Notes under the pieces: model-generated
The model's database searches: none
Seen by the model: only the letters and a program-made list of their open reading frames with translations
Told to the model about the DNA's origin: nothing
Shown: one piece after another, positions 35,920-38,225 of the stretch
Position numbering within the stretch: position 1 is the stretch's first letter
Layout: the number at the start of each line of letters is the position of its first letter
Program-made: the position numbers and the translations under genes
NCBI RefSeq assembly: GCF_014697475.1
Contig: NZ_JACJRV010000070.1
Coordinates: forward strand, 1 to 38,225
From: Nostoc sp. FACHB-152
Lineage (GTDB): Bacteria; Cyanobacteriota; Cyanobacteriia; Cyanobacteriales; Nostocaceae
DNA length: 38,225 bases
Direction of reading: 5' to 3'

Positions 35920-38019
35920 ATGAAAAGTTTTTCATCTTCATTTGGTAATAGTAAACCAAATAAATTCGTTCGTTTGGGATTGTCAGCATTAGCAGCCTTA
36001 GCTATAACAGGCGGTGTAAATTCAACAAATGCTACTCCCATAAAAACGCAGAATTCAATAGAAATCGCTTCAAAAACAGTAAAACTAAGTCAGACACAAC
36101 CTGTTACTGCAACTATTCAGCCTTCATATCAAGCAATGCAGCTATCACCTTGGGGTGTGATTCCTGTTGTTGTAGTTGGTGGCATTGTTATATTTGTTCC
36201 ACTGTTTTTTGGCGGACTGGTGGTAATTGGTGAACGCGAAGTCGGCGTAGTAGTGAAGAAATTTGCCCTTTCTGGACGCGGACTACCAGCCGGAAGATTA
36301 ATTGCCCTTAACGGTGAAGCAGGTTTGCAAGCTGATACTCTCGCACCTGGTTGGCACTGGGGTTACTGGCCTTGGCAATATTCAGTTCGCAAAGAATCAG
36401 TAGTGGTTGTTCCCCAAGGTGAAATTGCCTTGCTTGTGGCAGCAGATGGCGCATCCAACCCCCCCGAAAGGATTTTGGGCAAAATCGTCGATTGTGATAA
36501 TTTCCAAGATGCGCGGAAATTCCTCACTCACGGCGGAGAAAAAGGCCGTCAAATGGGTTTTCTGACTGCTGGGACTTACCGAATTAACACCGCACTGTTT
36601 CGGGTAATTATGGCAGCAAATGCCAAAAACAATGATATGCACGCCGAACAGTTGCGGGTTTATAGCGTGGCATCTGATAAAGTGGGCATTGTCACAACTT
36701 TAGATGGTTTACCGATTCCGGCTGGCGAACTTGCTGGGCCAATGATTCCCGGACATGACAACTTCCAGAATGGTCAAAGATTTCTGGATGCTGGTGGACG
36801 AAGAGGTTTACAAGAGCAAATCTTATTATCTGGTTCTTGGAATTTGAATCCTTGGTTTGTTCAGGTTGAGCAAGTTCCAATGACCGAAATTCCGATTGGT
36901 TACGTTGGCGTAGTGATTTCTTTCGTCGGTCAGTCTCAAGAAGATGTTAGCGGTGCAGCCTTTACTCACGGTAACTTGGTCAATTCTGGACACAAAGGCG
37001 TGTGGATAGAACCGTTATATCCTGGTAAGCACCCAATCAATTCTCGAATTATGAAACTTGAATTGGTTCCCACAACAAATATAGTGTTGAATTGGTCAAG
37101 GCGTACCGAACGGCACAGCTATGATGCTCATCTAGCTTCTTTAACAGTGCGATCGCGTGATGGTTTTGCTTTTGATTTAGAAGTAGCACAAATTATTCAT
37201 GTGGGTGCTTTGGATGCACCAAAGGTAATTTCACGCGTTGGTTCAATGCAGAATCTAGTTGACCATGTATTAGAACCCACAATTGGCAACTATTTCCGCA
37301 ACTCTGCCCAAGATTACACTGTACTCGACTTTCTCACCGCCCGGAGCGAACGCCAAGCAGAAGCAGCCGAATATATTAGAGCCGCATTACGCGCTTATGA
37401 TGTGCAAGCAATTGACACCTTAATCGGTGATATTCAGCCACCAGCATCGTTGATGCAAACCCAAACCGACCGGAAAATTGCCGAAGAACAACGCAAAACT
37501 TACGAAGTACAGCAGGTAGCGCAAACCCAACGCCAGCTACTAGTTAGGGAAACAGCCCTGGCGGATATTCAACAAGAAATGGTGAAGTCGGAAAAAAGTG
37601 TGCAAATTGCGGAACTGAAAGCCCAAGCACAAATTCAACACGCGACTGGGGAAGCAGAAGGTATAAAATTACGCGCCATTGCGGAAGCCGAAGGGATTCG
37701 CGCTACAGGTAACGCCAAAGCCGAAACCTACCGGGCTGGTGTGGAAGCCTTGGGGCCACAAGGTTATACAGCAATGCAACTTATGCAAATTATCGGCGAT
37801 CGCAACGTCCGTCTGATACCTGAAGTTTTAGTTAGTGGGAACGGTAATAACAATGGCTTGGTAGATGGTTTACTCTCGATGATTTTGTGGAATCAAACTG
37901 GTAAGCAGGGTGAAGTAACACCAACACCTCTGCATCCCCAGCCAATAGTTGTGAATAAACCACCAATTTCGACAAATAATCATTCGCCCATAGTTGCGGA
38001 GTTACCAACGGATAAGTAA
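35920..38019 (+). CDS. SPFH/flotillin-like membrane protein
   Basis: A 699-aa protein. A signal-like hydrophobic stretch (about residues 18-39, ending NATP) is followed by a polar linker and a strong membrane helix (about 78-102, WGVIPVVVVGGIVIFVPLFFGG). Next comes an SPFH/band-7 domain (ERE-VGVVVKKFA onward). A long Glu/Gln/Ala-rich coiled coil (about 530-640, RKIAEEQRKTYEVQ, ALADIQQEMVKSEKS) and an Ala/Glu repeat region, typical of flotillins, follow. Such proteins form membrane-microdomain scaffolds. It is longer than usual because of the N-terminal part and the repeated G-x-I-PAGE/PAGRL-like segments. The ATG at 35920 is chosen over an in-frame TTG at 35899. Its exact role is unknown. Confidence 0.8.
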   Translation: MKSFSSSFGNSKPNKFVRLGLSALAALAITGGVNSTNATPIKTQNSIEIASKTVKLSQTQPVTATIQPSYQAMQLSPWGVIPVVVVGGIVIFVPLFFGGLVVIGEREVGVVVKKFALSGRGLPAGRLIALNGEAGLQADTLAPGWHWGYWPWQYSVRKESVVVVPQGEIALLVAADGASNPPERILGKIVDCDNFQDARKFLTHGGEKGRQMGFLTAGTYRINTALFRVIMAANAKNNDMHAEQLRVYSVASDKVGIVTTLDGLPIPAGELAGPMIPGHDNFQNGQRFLDAGGRRGLQEQILLSGSWNLNPWFVQVEQVPMTEIPIGYVGVVISFVGQSQEDVSGAAFTHGNLVNSGHKGVWIEPLYPGKHPINSRIMKLELVPTTNIVLNWSRRTERHSYDAHLASLTVRSRDGFAFDLEVAQIIHVGALDAPKVISRVGSMQNLVDHVLEPTIGNYFRNSAQDYTVLDFLTARSERQAEAAEYIRAALRAYDVQAIDTLIGDIQPPASLMQTQTDRKIAEEQRKTYEVQQVAQTQRQLLVRETALADIQQEMVKSEKSVQIAELKAQAQIQHATGEAEGIKLRAIAEAEGIRATGNAKAETYRAGVEALGPQGYTAMQLMQIIGDRNVRLIPEVLVSGNGNNNGLVDGLLSMILWNQTGKQGEVTPTPLHPQPIVVNKPPISTNNHSPIVAELPTDK

Positions 38020-38049
38020 ATTCCATCATTGAATTAATTCAAACTATTG

Positions 38050-38073
38050 TGGGGTGGACATCTTGCCCACCCT
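38050..38073. terminator. Terminator-like hairpin after the SPFH gene
   Basis: GGGGTGG (38051-38057) pairs with CCCACCC (38066-38072, with one unpaired base possible) around ACATCTTG. The stem is strong but there is no T-run after it. Hairpins of this GGGTGG...CCCACCC kind are common after cyanobacterial genes. Confidence 0.55.
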
Positions 38074-38225
38074 ATGAAATCAAGGAAAGTCATTTGAATA
38101 AGCTGAAAATATTGAAATTTTAATGGCTCTCCCAGACTAGATATGATAAATTAGTAGCAGAAATACCAATTGAGTAGAATTCTTCTTCTAAAATTATCAA
38201 AGTTAGTTAAACCATAAGCTCTTCT

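Overview
The window comes from a filamentous, Nostoc/Anabaena-type cyanobacterium. The highly iterated palindrome GCGATCGC is scattered through most genes. Intergenic regions carry heptameric short tandem repeats and G/A-rich hairpin elements. The gene content includes a DevBCA-type exporter, a cyanobacterial atpB-atpE pair and a small single-helix protein of the ssl1498/light-harvesting-like kind. It is chromosomal: housekeeping genes (dnaG, feoAB, atpB, atpC) sit among accessory genes and decayed genes.

Layout. 0.2-4.3 kb (minus): a translationally coupled pair, a metallo-beta-lactamase-fold protein with a helical C-terminal extension followed by a lantibiotic-dehydratase-like protein that appears to lack the elimination domain. 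4.5-5.1 kb: an aldo/keto reductase pseudogene with a large internal deletion. 5.6-9.9 kb (plus): TetR regulator, DevB-like membrane fusion protein, DUF2834-like membrane protein, DevC-like permease and DevA-like ATPase, a probably self-regulated export operon. 9.9-10.1 kb: a remnant of a sulfite-oxidase-family gene. 10.2-11.4 kb: one small conserved-looking protein, repeats, and a 38-codon ORF with a good ribosome binding site. 11.6-14.9 kb (plus): a single-module ligase-carrier-thioesterase protein followed by an isocitrate lyase/PEP mutase superfamily enzyme, the best candidate for an undescribed small biosynthetic system. 15.1-17.1 kb: O-methyltransferase, lipoprotein, coiled-coil membrane protein. 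17.2-20.8 kb: unrecognised secreted-looking or propeller-like protein, SnoaL-like protein, two-domain cell-wall hydrolase. 21.0-22.9 kb: DNA primase. 23.0-25.3 kb (minus): FeoA-FeoB with a candidate Fur box upstream. 26.0-28.5 kb: a non-canonical heavy-metal-type P-type ATPase and a small membrane protein. 28.8-32.1 kb: a large SNF2-type helicase resembling DpdE. 32.1-32.9 kb: two oppositely oriented copies of a miniature inverted-repeat element around a 63-aa gene, the second copy interrupted by another repeat. 33.0-35.8 kb: small thylakoid-type protein and the ATP synthase beta/epsilon genes, ending in a clear terminator. 35.9-38.0 kb: a large SPFH/flotillin-like membrane protein.

How they work together. 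The likely functional units are (i) LanB-like + MBL, (ii) TetR-DevB-DUF2834-DevC-DevA export, (iii) ligase-carrier-thioesterase + ICL/PEPM enzyme, (iv) FeoA-FeoB iron(II) uptake under Fur, and (v) atpB-atpC. Functions of (i) and (iii) are inferences from domain architecture. Family names are from recognition of motifs by eye; no database search was run.
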